In this document: in pieces, positions 33,001 to 43,194 of the stretch
Layout of the letters: each line of letters begins with the position of its first letter
Position numbering within the stretch: the first letter of the stretch is position 1
Origin: Theocolax elegans
Lineage: Eukaryota; Arthropoda; Insecta; Hymenoptera; Cerocephalidae
Direction of reading: 5' to 3'
DNA: 64,000 bases
Assembly: GCA_026168455.1 (NCBI GenBank)
Contig: CM047427.1
Location: 61,829,249-61,893,248 of the forward strand
Made by a program: the position numbers and the translations under genes
The notes under the pieces: generated by a model
Databases searched by the model: none
What the model saw: the letters and a program-made list of their open reading frames with translations, nothing else
What the model was told of the DNA's origin: nothing

Positions 33001-34217
33001 TATATATACCTTAGTATATTATTCTTATTAATTTTATAGTTGAATTAAAGTTTACCATTAAATTATGGTATGTGCGTCTCCTGCTCTATAAATCATTAAA
33101 TCTTATGAAATTGTGCAGGCATATTCAAATACATACTAAGGAATCATTAACTAAGTCTTATGTCTATGGGAAGAGACTAAGTTGAGAAATAGTCAATTTT
33201 AATTCATCATTGCCCATACATAAAACTTGGTACGTGATCCCTTACTGTGCATGTCAATAAATCTTCACAGTTTGATAAGGTTTGGAAAAGCAGAAGCTAT
33301 GTATTTTGTTCTGAAGCCAGAGGCGTCAAAGCTATAATTTAAAGCTAAAATATCTTTCGTCCTTGTAACATTAATTTCAACTATAAAATTAGTTAGAATT
33401 ATTTACTGAGGGATATCATACCAAGTTTTATATATGAACAGTACTTAGTTTAAATGGTAATCAGTTTTTAATTTTAAAAATATACATATAGTTTAATTTC
33501 TTTATACTGATACATATCCAATTTGAGCTTTTTTAAGTCACATCTATTTGGTTTAAGCTTTCTCTTGGATTTTGGATTGTGAGTCTATCTTTATTTGTTT
33601 ATGAGTTGTAAACGATCTAACTAGGAGAGTGTTTTCTACTATAAAAATATGAAGAAAGTCGGAGCTATAGACTCTAACGCTCTATTTTTCGATAGTTACA
33701 AGCAAAAAATGTAAAATATCACCAAAAATATTTCTAAGTTTGATTGTTTATAACTCGGAATCAGCTTAAGATATACATTCAAACTTAAGTTTAAAATAAA
33801 TCAGAGATCAAGTAGAGATATTAAAAGAAAGAAGCTCAAATATCTAATTTTGGTTTAAAGTTATGGAAGAAATAAAAATAAGACGAAATTTTAACGAAAA
33901 TTTAGCTTTACAATTTGATGATTTTTTCAAGCCAAAGCTTTGTCTAACTCTTATATCTCCCATAACTTTAGGCCAGGTATTTGAGCTTCTTTTTTTTTAA
34001 TATATCTACTTGATCCCAGATTTCTTAGTAAATATAACTCTTCTCATGGATTCAGGTTTGAGAACCTGAACAGTACAAATGTCTTTACGTATTACTCTCT
34101 GTATTTATACAAAATTCCGGGAAAAGCACGGTCTATTATATTAGTGTCAAAGTAATAGTATCTATTTTGGATTGTATAACTGCTTATTACAATAAGTTTT
34201 TCTTTTTTCTCTACTGA
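33001..34217. other. AT-rich stretch without a recognised gene
   Basis: A segment of about 40 bp with 'GCTCAAATAT' and 'AAAGTTATGGAA' occurs at 33833, inverted at 33955-33998, and again at 34650, a dispersed or palindromic repeat. No coding support. Confidence 0.4.
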
Positions 34218-34424
34218 TATAGTAACGCAGGATTGGTATATACGACCAGTGTAAAGGCCTTTCTTAGAGAAGACTTTCCTTACTGCAACCATAAAGTAAA
34301 CCCATTTTCACGTGAACCTTCTATAATTGACTCTGTAGAAGGTTTAACGATGGATGATATTTTAGACAGTATAGAGCAACACATCGATCTCATTAATATC
34401 CGATATATTAAAAATTTCAAGTAA
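34218..34424 (+). other. Unidentified open frame, possible terminal exon
   Basis: Open from 34218 to a TAA at 34424 (about 68 codons), with complex, non-repetitive composition including 'DFPYCNHKVNPFSREPSIID' and 'GLTMDDILDSIEQHIDLINI'. An AG at 34229-34230 could be a splice acceptor. The composition is more protein-like than most frames here, but I do not recognise a family and no upstream exon is seen. Confidence 0.3.
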
Positions 34425-35313
34425 AAGAATGTTACCTATAGCTTTCCAAAAAAACTGTGATGGTAAGAGAATAATGTTTAATAATTAAGCCTATTTTCGT
34501 TGATGTAAAATTCAATCTCATAATCTGTTTGACGATAATTCTACGCATTTAATGAAAAATTATCAATTATTCAAAAGCAATTAAAGACAAACACTCAAAC
34601 TTAGATTTAACAAAAAGTTGAGATAAAAGAGATAGGATTTGAAAAAAAAGATGCTCAAATATTTCACTTTGGTCAAAAGTTATGGAAAAATAATGCATTT
34701 TATTCATTGTAGACCCTGTTTTTGTTTTGAACATTTATTTTAGCCTTTTTATATAAATACCACAATAAATCTATTATATTAAATTAAATATATCGAAAAA
34801 TTTTACAATATGATCAGGATGAAAAATTTTATATGCACTTCGGATGTAAAGGGCGATTATTCAGTCCCCTTGGATGAATTACTGCTAAAAGATAAAGCTC
34901 GGGCAGCAACTTTCATCCCGGGAATTAATGCCTAGTTTACTGATCCCTAAGTGCATAAATAACTATTATATACGGAGATATATTAAAACGAAGAATTAAC
35001 CTTTTTACCAAGATTAGAACTTTTTTCTATCAAAAAAACGAAGGCTGTCTTAAAAAAAGGTAGAATCTACCAATACTATACTGTTTTATTAGAAAGTGAC
35101 ATTTACCTGTAATTAAAAGTTAAGCTGTCTTTTATAAAATAGAAAAATTAATTTAACATTATGAAGTAAATAGCACAAATTGTTTCTATATTATATAGCG
35201 ATAGCTTATGTATAATAAAAATTAGTTAATTAAAATGTAGAATTACAGCAACATGTGCGTGACAAATATTAAAATAGTACTTCCTTTATTATAATTTGAG
35301 AAGGGAAATATTA
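34425..35313. other. AT-rich stretch up to the assembly gap
   Basis: No recognised gene. A GC-richer patch at 34860-34960 ('AAGCTCGGGCAGCAAC') is not assignable. Confidence 0.4.
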
Positions 35314-35413
35314 NNNNNNNNNNNNNNNNNNNNNNNNNNNNNNNNNNNNNNNNNNNNNNNNNNNNNNNNNNNNNNNNNNNNNNNNNNNNNNNNNNNNNNN
35401 NNNNNNNNNNNNN
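35314..35413. other. Assembly gap of exactly 100 N
   Basis: A run of 100 N, a conventional unknown-size scaffold gap. It cuts the gypsy-like pol and may hide upstream exons or the rest of this element. The open frame reported across it is an artefact. Confidence 0.98.
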
Positions 35414-35429
35414 AAAGGTTGTAAACATA

Positions 35430-36538
35430 GCGCCTAACGAGAAACGTGCACGCGTGTATGTATGTGTCAAAGACAGAAAAATAATTTGATGGCTCTATGC
35501 TATCGCTCTCTAAAAGTTTATTTAGTTCTATTTCTATTTGCTGCTTAAGAGCTAAAGAATCTGTACTGTTTGGTTCTTACTGGCTTATCTGTGGTTGTTT
35601 GTATTTTGTGCGTAATAAGGTGCGTAGCTGCTAATGGTTCGCCATCTAAGCCAAAAATATACGGATTTTCTTCAATGAGACTTCTAACATGATCAAGTTC
35701 TTCTTGATTACAACCTTTGGTGTCTACTAAGGAGAGAATTGTTTGTACTCTTTCTTGTTTTGATAAAGTATTTTTTATTTTATCGTCTCGGGTAAATTTC
35801 AATATTTTTGCAAGGTGTTTTTCGTCGTCCTCACCAACGTAAATGTCAGAGTCTGGAATTGTGGTTTCACACTTTAATAATTTTACTTCCGGAACTTGGA
35901 TCTCTACGTGTTTATATCCGGTGTTTATACACATGGCGGAAGTCTTGTTGTTGTGGTTTGAAGCTAGAAAATTGCCAAATAAATGTCTTTGTGAATTTGT
36001 TGAAGAGGAACCCAGCCTGCTTTGCTGAGTTTTTGGAGACGTTGACGTGAATAACACGTCTCGTTCTTGCCGGTATAAAGAATGACTCTTTTTTGATGAA
36101 TGGGAATTCTTTGTCTTTGACTTTTAAACAGTTGTTAGCTGCATCTATTTGGCCATTTTGGTCCTTTATGAAATTGCAACCAAGCAAACCGTCTGTGTCT
36201 ATTGGGAAATTAGAAGGAACAATATGCACTTTGCATAAAAAATTATGTAAAAATATGGCAGCTTCCCCAAGAGTGTGGTTTACTCCTTGGGTGACTCCGC
36301 TGATTGCTAACTTTTTGTCTTTGTTTATAAAAGTGTCTTGTGAGAGTAACGGCTGTTTGATTATTGATATATCCGCTCCTGAGTCAACATAAAATTTTGC
36401 TTTTCCTTGCTTTAAATGATTTCTTGTTATTTCTACCACTGGTGGTCTTCGACCCGTAGATAGAAATCTTAATTTGATTACCTTATCTTCTTGGCTTTTT
36501 GGTTGCAGTTTTTGTGTTTTCGCTTGCCTATGTATCAA
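35430..36538 (-). pseudogene. Gypsy/errantivirus-like pol: protease and start of RT
   Basis: The minus-strand frame 36538-35912 contains the retropepsin active site 'YVDSGADISII' and the later 'GLLGCNF' motif. The overlapping frame 36057-35545 holds the linker and the RT entry signature 'THLITHKIQTTTDKPVRTKQYR', broken near 35550 by a frameshift. A further RT piece with 'LLESDSIEPSN' is readable to about 35480 before homology fades at the gap. This is a Ty3/gypsy-type pol, closest in style to insect errantiviruses. No env is visible. Old, non-functional copy. Confidence 0.82.
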
Positions 36539-36540
36539 AG

Positions 36541-37271
36541 TGTGAGACCTGGATTAATTCTGTGTTATTTATGTGCGAGAGTGTGTAAGAAGTGAGTTGG
36601 TTTTAGTTTTCCGAGAATAAGACTTCTGAACTTTGCGACAAATAGAAATTGTCGGAAAGAAATAGAGTAGCGGGAAATAATATTTACTGAAGAGAAATAG
36701 TTTAACGGTTAGCGAATTCCCGGAATTTCGGGAAACAAGTGGCTCAAGGAGAGAAAGGGGTGATAATCCGCGCGGACTAAGAAAAGAGAGAGTCCCTAAT
36801 TGGTGGGGTGTCGCGCGCGGGGACCAATGAGAGAAAAACGAGCGGATCGGCGGCGATCGCCGCGGCGGATATCCCGATGCCGCGCGAGCAGTTGGATTTC
36901 GGTCACCGCCGGGCTCACTGGTGCTTCCTCCAAATAACGCGAGAATCTCGAGAGTGCTGTGTGGTTACGGAGAGAATTGAGGTGTGTAAGTGTGGTGAGT
37001 GTGAGTGAAGAGTAAGTCTTCCGGGAATCCCGAGGTACCGAGGTACGACGTCGAGGCCGACTTCATTGGAGGACGGAGCGAGGAGTCTTCCCGAGAGAAG
37101 TGAGAGACGGTGTCGAGTGGCGAGACAACGGGAGAGGAGGACATTGGCGAGCATCCGAGTAATAGGCCGCAGCTCATACCAGGCCGGGAAAAAGTAAGTC
37201 GTGTGTAGGATACAAAAAAAATAAGGCTCGACCGTACAATCACGCGGGGCGCGTAGAGTAAGATCGTGAGC

Positions 37272-37311
<40 letters not shown>

Positions 37312-38031
37312 TAGATAAAATCGCGGTCGGGAAGTGCAGTGTCGTCGCGTAAGGTAGAGAGAGAGAGAGAGTGAGAGTGATTACGCGAACGCGAGTGCTG
37401 ATCGGGAATCGTGTAACGGCCGCGCGCGTGGATGCGCCGCCTTACACCGGGGCGATCGGGAGAAAGAGCGAAAGAGAGAGAGAGAGAGAGAAAGTAAGAG
37501 AAGACAGAATAGACAGAGTGCGGAAGAGACGGAGCGGGGAGCGAGCGTTCTTAAACGTTGGGCAGTGGAAGTAGAAGGTGCCGGGAGTGCGAGTGGACGC
37601 GCCGCGTAACCTCGAATCGTTCGAGTGTCGAGAAAGAGGGAAAGAAAAAGAGAAGGTGTGTGTGTGTGTGTGTGTGTGTGTATGAGATTACCAATAAATG
37701 CTAAGGACAATGTAAATAATCGGATTTTGTATTAAATTATGTATTAAATGGTGTGAATAAAATTAAATGTGTTTGTAAAACAGTAAATTTTCTGGCGTTT
37801 CGCGTATTTTATTGATAGCTAGTTCCCACTTTTCTTTCCCGGGTTAGGTGGATAATCGAGGACCGGAATCCCCTCTGGGGGGGGGGGGAGTTCTTGCCAG
37901 GTGAGTTTATCTTTTTCCTTTCAAACGGAGTATTTCTTTGGGACGCGGTTACGGGATATTTTAGCGTAAAGGGGGGGATTAGGTTAAGAGAAATTAATTA
38001 ATTCCCATCTTCAGCCGAAATACCGTGTCAC
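36541..38031 (-). repeat. Probable solo LTR of a second gypsy-type element
   Basis: Read on the minus strand it starts TGTGACACGG (38031) and ends GTCTCACA (36541), giving TG...CA ends with a 5-bp inverted TGTGA/TCACA. It separates the gag C-terminus (38640-38050) from the protease (36538) of the gypsy relic and has its own composition: GC- and purine-rich with (GA)n at 37275-37307, 37355-37371 and 37469-37491, (GT)n at 37656-37681 and a G run at 37878-37889. No coding frame is credible. At 1.49 kb it is long for an LTR, and I found no target duplication. Confidence 0.55.
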
Positions 38032-38049
38032 AACTTTTAGACTGACTTT

Positions 38050-38640
38050 AAATTGCTGCTGCTGACATTTGGCTTATTTTGAAACTTATCTGAGTTATCA
38101 TTATTAGTGGTGGAGTTTGATTGCCTGTTGTATGGACTGTGCTCCGTTTGATGACTGGGGCGGCTGCTTTGCTCGTTTCTTTGTTGGAAATTACTGTTGT
38201 GATTCAACTTGGTACCGCTGGCATTGCTGTCGGGCCTTTCCGCGCTGTTATTTCTATTGCAGTAGTTACTTCGTCGATTGTTGTTGTAATAATTGGGTCT
38301 GTGGTTGTTATTATTATTATTTACTCGCGGATTACTATTGCTATTGTAGCTTCCATCGTTGTACCGAGTACAAGGGTTCCTGTAGCTTTGCTGCTGGTTA
38401 TAATTACTGTAACTTCTGTTTGCATTAACGTAGTTAGGTCCTGCATTGAAATTGCTCTTCTCTCTGCGAAGCCTTTCGTTGACTCGACGGTCAATACAGT
38501 TGCTAATTGAATGACCTTTTCTGTTACAATAGTTGCACGTTAGTTGTGAGTTTTCATTATTTCGGGTGATATGCGGTTTTGATTGATCTACGTTGGTTAT
38601 CCTTAAGGGGATGTCATACTGATTACAGATTTGTAACGCG
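38050..38640 (-). pseudogene. Gypsy-like gag, C-terminal part with zinc knuckle
   Basis: On the minus strand a CCHC knuckle C-x2-C-x4-H-x4-C (CNYCNRKGHSISNC, 38537-38496) is followed by an Asn/Ser/Arg-rich nucleocapsid-like tail. Frameshifts break it soon after the knuckle. It belongs with the gag N-terminal part at 42119-40639 and the pol at 36538-35430. An insertion separates it from the former. Confidence 0.75.
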
Positions 38641-39464
38641 GCAAATATAAAAAATCATTGCCTCAGCAACCAAGACGAAAGTCCCTCCACTATGCGTCTT
38701 GAGGTTATTAATCAAAACTCAAAAATAGAAATTAAAATTAGGAAAAACAACTTATTTTACATGAATATAAATACGAGAGAACCCTACGGAGAACTACGAC
38801 AGAAAGCGCCAGCCCATTGCAACTGCATTCGCATAACTAACTCGGAAGCCTACAGGCCGTCAACAGCACCAATCGGCCACGCAGATCTATAAAAGCTAAG
38901 TTTTGCCTCTCATTTGTACTGTCGCTATAAATTGGAATGTATGGCGATTCCCGCCTTGCCTAAGTATCAGGCTTATTAAATATTGAATATTTAAATTCCA
39001 TGGAAAAGTACTGAGAGACATAGTTAAAGCCCTGTACCTTCCAGAAGCCACGATACGAGCAACCAGAACGACAGAAAGAGGAGATCGTCAATGGTCCGAC
39101 CGGCACTGACCAATCGGCTACACCCACGAATCTCGCGGAGAGGGGTGAGCGTGCTTCCGTCGAGCATCGGCGTGCCGAGCTCGTCGACTTTTCTCCTGGC
39201 TGGCAACGAGGCTGGACGCTGACGGCCGTAGCTCCACATCCGCGTCGCGGGGGTTTCTTTATGTCTCTACTTAGCAATAATTAATAAAAGTCCAGGCGCC
39301 GGAGGCTACCGCCTGCCTAGTAATACTAGTTATCCGTCGGGACGAGGGCCTAACTCACGACGAGGTGCAACGCGGCAAGCCGAGGGTGTAGTAAAGCTAA
39401 GTAATCTTTTCGGCCATATTTTGTACGCCGACGTACAGTTAAATACGCCAGTTGCCTTAGCACG

Positions 39465-39750
39465 CGGCGTTAGCCCTTCAGGCACTCCTAACCGATATTG
39501 ATTCTTTTATATTTTGATTTATATTCAATTTCATTATCCAATTTAATATATTAATTATATTTGTAAACCTCAATATTTTTAATTAAGTGGAGAATAAGCC
39601 CTTCAGGCAATCAGATTTTTTTCAATTACTTTATTAGTACCTTCTGCACCAAAAATCTAAATCTTTTGCGTTTTCACGTGCCTGCTGCACGTTCGACGTA
39701 CGTATTTAATCATTTGTGCTGTTCAAGTGCCTTCTGCACTTTTGATTACT
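39465..39750 (+). promoter_or_regulatory. Series of short GCCT-CTGCAC hairpins
   Basis: Related stem-loop motifs recur: 'AGCCCTTCAGGCA' (39473, 39598), 'GTACCTTCTGCACC' (39640), 'ACGTGCCTGCTGCACGT' (39677), 'AAGTGCCTTCTGCACTT' (39727) and a relative at 40136-40160. Stems vary while the CCTTCTG-type loop is kept. They lie in the leader-like part of the insertion. Function unknown. Confidence 0.5.
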
Positions 39751-40185
39751 AAAACCCTATGTGTATATTGTAAATATTACCGCCTCCTTGTAATTCCTTT
39801 TAGAACACCTGAAAGAGGAAAATTAAAGGCGACATTAGTCTTATCTATTGGCTTATTATTTCATTTATTAGTTTATAAGCTACCTATCCTATTGATAAGC
39901 AAAGCACCTGCCGTTTCGACCACACGACACTCCGACTGAGCAAGGTGCGAGTCGAATTACGTATAGTAAGTACTATTTTTTTTTTTTTTTCTATTGGTCG
40001 TCTCATTGAACGACCAATTGAAAATTACGAGTGGCGCTGCTCTTCGACACAGCGCCTGGCGCCCTATCATTATTAATATAAAAAAAAAAGGGTTTATTAT
40101 TTCTCTTTTAAACGGCACCCATAGCCCAAAATATCACGTGCCTCTTGGCATTGCACGTGCCCGCAGCCAAAGAACCCGTGATAAA

Positions 40186-40203
40186 TGGCGCCCAACGTGG
40201 GGC
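40186..40203 (+). promoter_or_regulatory. tRNA-Lys primer-binding-site-like sequence
   Basis: TGGCGCCCAACGTGGGGC equals the 18-nt primer site complementary to the 3' end of tRNA-Lys (CUU type), used by several retroelements. With the next bases (GCCA) it forms an 8-bp perfect hairpin with loop AACGTG. On the minus strand a near match (16 of 18) directly follows the LTR-like unit, so orientation is ambiguous. Confidence 0.65.
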
Positions 40204-40207
40204 GCCA

Positions 40208-40545
40208 TGTAACAATGAGACTCATTTGCTACAAATTAAAAAAAAGGAACGGGCGTCAGGTCTTGAACCCGAGCCCCTTCGGATCCGAAGGCGTTCACGC
40301 TACCACTGCGCTACGCCCGCAATTGGTCGTAGCTGTACTTTTCCATATCTTCTGCCTACCGATACGCGCGCCATATGCCAAGTGCCGATTCTTGCGCTGG
40401 CCGCGTCGGTACTACAGAGCCCTAAGTGACGTGGATCTGTACTCATACAGATCCACCACGTCACAGATTCCTGTAATTGATTTTTCAAATATAATTTTTA
40501 ACTTTCTTTTTTTTATATCTTTTTAGCATACGCACAATTGTTACA
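40208..40545. repeat. 338-bp LTR-like unit, TG...CA ends
   Basis: It starts TGTAACAA and ends TTGTTACA (8-bp perfect inverted termini). On the minus strand its end abuts a primer-site-like TGGCGCCCC, the normal LTR/PBS arrangement. It contains a 14-bp hairpin at 40427-40461 (ACGTGGATCTGTA and complement) and the tRNA-like gene. No second copy in the window. Confidence 0.5.
40248..40320 (-). tRNA. tRNA-like gene (Arg-TCG-like loop), probably a pseudo-tRNA or SINE head
   Basis: 73 nt. Acceptor GCGGGCG pairs with CGCCCGT, D arm GCGC/GCGT, T arm TCGGG-TTCAAGA-CCTGA. A box TAGCGCAGTGG and B box GGTTCAAGACC are good polymerase III signals, and a run of eight or more T follows the 3' end. The anticodon region CTTCGGATCCGAAG is that of tRNA-Arg(TCG), but the 5' half of the anticodon stem (AACGC) cannot pair with TCCGA, so a normal cloverleaf fails. 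More likely a tRNA-derived element than a working tRNA. Confidence 0.5.
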
Positions 40546-40638
40546 TATAATATAATGTGCCTTAACTCATACAATTGAAAAAATATGCAAATTGAATGAT
40601 ACATTTGAAAAATCAGTTAATGTCGGTAAGTGTGTATT

Positions 40639-42119
40639 TTAAATGAAGGTACGAAATCCCCTTAAGAGCTGCGTGGTAATACCATCTGCATCATTTGATT
40701 CTCTGTTGGAATTTGCATTTTTGTTTTGGAGTCTGCACGCTTGTTGGCATTCGAACTGAGTAGCCCATTTCATGGCTTCTCTTAGATTCAATGAATGTTT
40801 GCTTCTCACTTGATTGTCGAATGGTTGTTTGAGACCATACATGAATTGTTGCAGTGTTTCTCGTTCTATGGATAGCATTTGCGATGTTTTCTCCGCTTCT
40901 GTGAGTGCCGTGTCAGCTTTGATTGAACTTAAAATTTTTCCTTTTAAGGCTTGAATTGTAGAGCAGAAATCGCTGACTGATTCAATGTCTTCTTGAGATA
41001 TCTCTCTGAGTTTACCGATAATGTCAAGTGTGCAGCCAAAGTTGCTATAGTGCGAATATAAATCCTCTAGTAGACTTTCTACTCTGTCGTACGTAGTCAA
41101 TCTATGAGCGTACGCTTCTAAGGCTTTCCCAGTTAATTTGTTGGCCAATGACAGTAAAATCTTTCTTTCACTTGCCCGACCAAACGTTTCTGCCGTGTCT
41201 CTTATTGCTGCTACAAATGTTGGGAGTGCCTTCTAAAGCATTAAATGTTGGGATTAATTGGATAGATTGATATAGAGAAATGTTGGCTGATGGGTCGTGG
41301 CAATTTTGCTGTATTTGAACTTGCGTGTTATCAGCTGTAGGAAGAACGTTACGTTCTCTAAAATTTGAGTTTTGTTGCACATTAAACATCCAATTTTGGG
41401 CGCGAGGGCTAAAGATGTCTCTTGGGACTAAAATGCAGTTTTGCTCGTTTGCAGCTGCCCACGCGTCTGTAAACTCAGTAGAACTGGGGTGGTTTGTGTT
41501 AGACTGATTTTGTCGATGAATTTCTTTTAGTGTTTCTGATCTTTTCATGGAGCCATTGGGATTGTTTCTGGCCGAATATTGCGCTCCTAGAGTTGTGACT
41601 TCTTCGATAGGTGATGCGTTTCGTTTAGCTGATTCGTTGTTGGTATACGCTTGATGTCTTTCCTTTGGACTGTTTACTCGATAGTTATGTTCACTTCCGA
41701 GATCTGTGGAAATCTGTGATCTAATTGAGAATCAAAAACGGAGACGTGGTGATCCTAAACGGAACTTTTGCTCTCTGGCTCGCCTGTATTTTGTAAGTTC
41801 TGCATCCGAGCTTTTTGACTCTGAATCCGCATTCACCATTTTATCGTGGCAAAAAGCAATCTCTTCGAGAGTTGCGATAGTTGCGGCTGCCGATTTCTTA
41901 TCGCCTTTCTTTTGAGTGAAAATTCATTTGAAAATTTTTTCTAGTCGTTTATTGATCGGGATTCCCGCATATCTCTTGATGTATAATAGGATGTGATGTT
42001 TCGTTTTCTATAATTTTCCGATTGCGCGGTATTGCTCCGCTGTTTGTCTGTAGTATCGTTTCAATGTTGTCATCTTGGTCAAATAGCCTTGGGAGAGCTG
42101 AGTCAGAATTTGATGCCAT
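40639..42119 (-). pseudogene. Gypsy-like gag, N-terminal and capsid part
   Basis: Starts at an ATG at 42119 (MASNSDSALPRLFDQ). Further frames follow: 'SAAATIATLEEIAF' near 41890, 41548-41168 with 'TDAWAAAN', and 41148-40639 with 'ISQEDIESVSDFCSTIQALK' and 'QQFMYGLKQPFDNQVRSK', the typical capsid C-terminal pattern of gypsy/errantivirus gag. At least three frame breaks. It continues after an insertion at 38640. Upstream LTR and primer site were not found. Confidence 0.72.
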
Positions 42120-43190
42120 GGTTCTCGACGTGGCGTATCGGTGTCCTTTATTTATTTCGCAAACACTGCTTATGTGCTAACTTATGTTCTAATTACCTTA
42201 TGTCTAGTAAGAATGGGTTGTTTACTTATGCACGGTTGATTTACGCATGGTGTAATGTAGAACATATAATCAATCGTGTTAGAGGAGAGGGGGAAAAAAA
42301 CGAAAAAATAAGAGTAATTACAACTCTTGAAAGTTTGTACGCTTCTATTAGATTATTCAAAAACCTAATGTGCAACGGGTAAATGTGCCCTTAAATCAGA
42401 AGGTTACTAATTATGAGTTAAAAAAAACTTGCTTATACATGTGTTTATCTTGAGTTTGGGATTGGAAGGCTGGTGGAAAAGAAAGGTAAATTTTGGCAGA
42501 AGTGTATGTGAGTCATTTTTTTTTGTTTTAGGAAATAATAAAGTGAAATTTGGTTATGATCTTTATTCCAGTTTCCTGCTTTCCTAATTTTCTACGTATA
42601 TGTTTATGAGAATACGATAAAATTAAAAAGATTATTTGGTGTGTTGAAAATATGCATTCTTAGTGTGGTGATTTCTCTTCGCAACCTTCATATTACATCT
42701 TATTACTAACATAGTTTAGCTGGTATGCAGCTTCGAGACGAGGGAAATGAATATAAATGCGGTCTCGATCGTGACTGACACCAGCACTTACTTACAAACT
42801 TGTATAATCATGTATGTTCGATAGCATAGATTAGATGATAAACTTCATACTTGATATAATATTGTATGCTTTCTATTTTAAATTTGAGTGGTTTGGGATA
42901 ATGAGGTAGACGGTGTATCTGAAATTGTACACTTGTTGGCATGTTGCTCGATTTCCCCTTTGTTTTTGTTTTATTTACTTATTTCGTTTTTTTGCAAGGT
43001 GCCTGTATGTAACGTTTGCCGTTGAAATGTGTTACTAATTAATAAGTACGCGTGATTTTGCACAGGTATGTTTGAAAATCTGAAGCTTTATTGAAAAGAG
43101 CGAATAAAATTGGGTGACCAACAAAGTACTGGTAAGGTTTTATGATTACGTATTAGGTAGAATTGGTGAATACTTTTAAATAATCTTGTT
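42120..43190. other. Stretch upstream of gag, no feature assigned
   Basis: Should hold the leader and 5' LTR of the gypsy-like element if intact, but no primer site or LTR pair is recognisable. A plus-strand frame at 42032-42382 is antisense to gag and its leader and is not supported. Confidence 0.35.
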
Positions 43191-43194
43191 CGAA

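Larger units (their letters stand above)
38641..40625. mobile_element. Roughly 2 kb insertion inside the gypsy-like gag
   Basis: Gag homology stops near 38640 and resumes near 40639. The insert has promoter-like 'CTATAAATTGG' (38927), AATAAA (39276), several GCC..CTGCAC hairpins, a tRNA-Lys-type primer site (40186-40203), an LTR-like unit (40208-40545) and a tRNA-like gene. It may be the 5' portion of a plus-strand LTR element with a second insertion nested at its primer site. The exact boundaries are not resolved. Confidence 0.5.

Noticed and set aside
35243..35470. Open frame across the N gap
   Set aside because: It consists mainly of undetermined bases.
38117..38510. Plus-strand frames rich in Val/Ile or Cys/Tyr (membrane-protein-like)
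   Set aside because: Antisense of the Asn/Ser-rich gag tail. The CCHC knuckle on the minus strand explains the region.
40145..40526. Frames around 40.2-40.5 kb as protein genes
   Set aside because: They include the tRNA-like sequence read as peptide, a common false translation.
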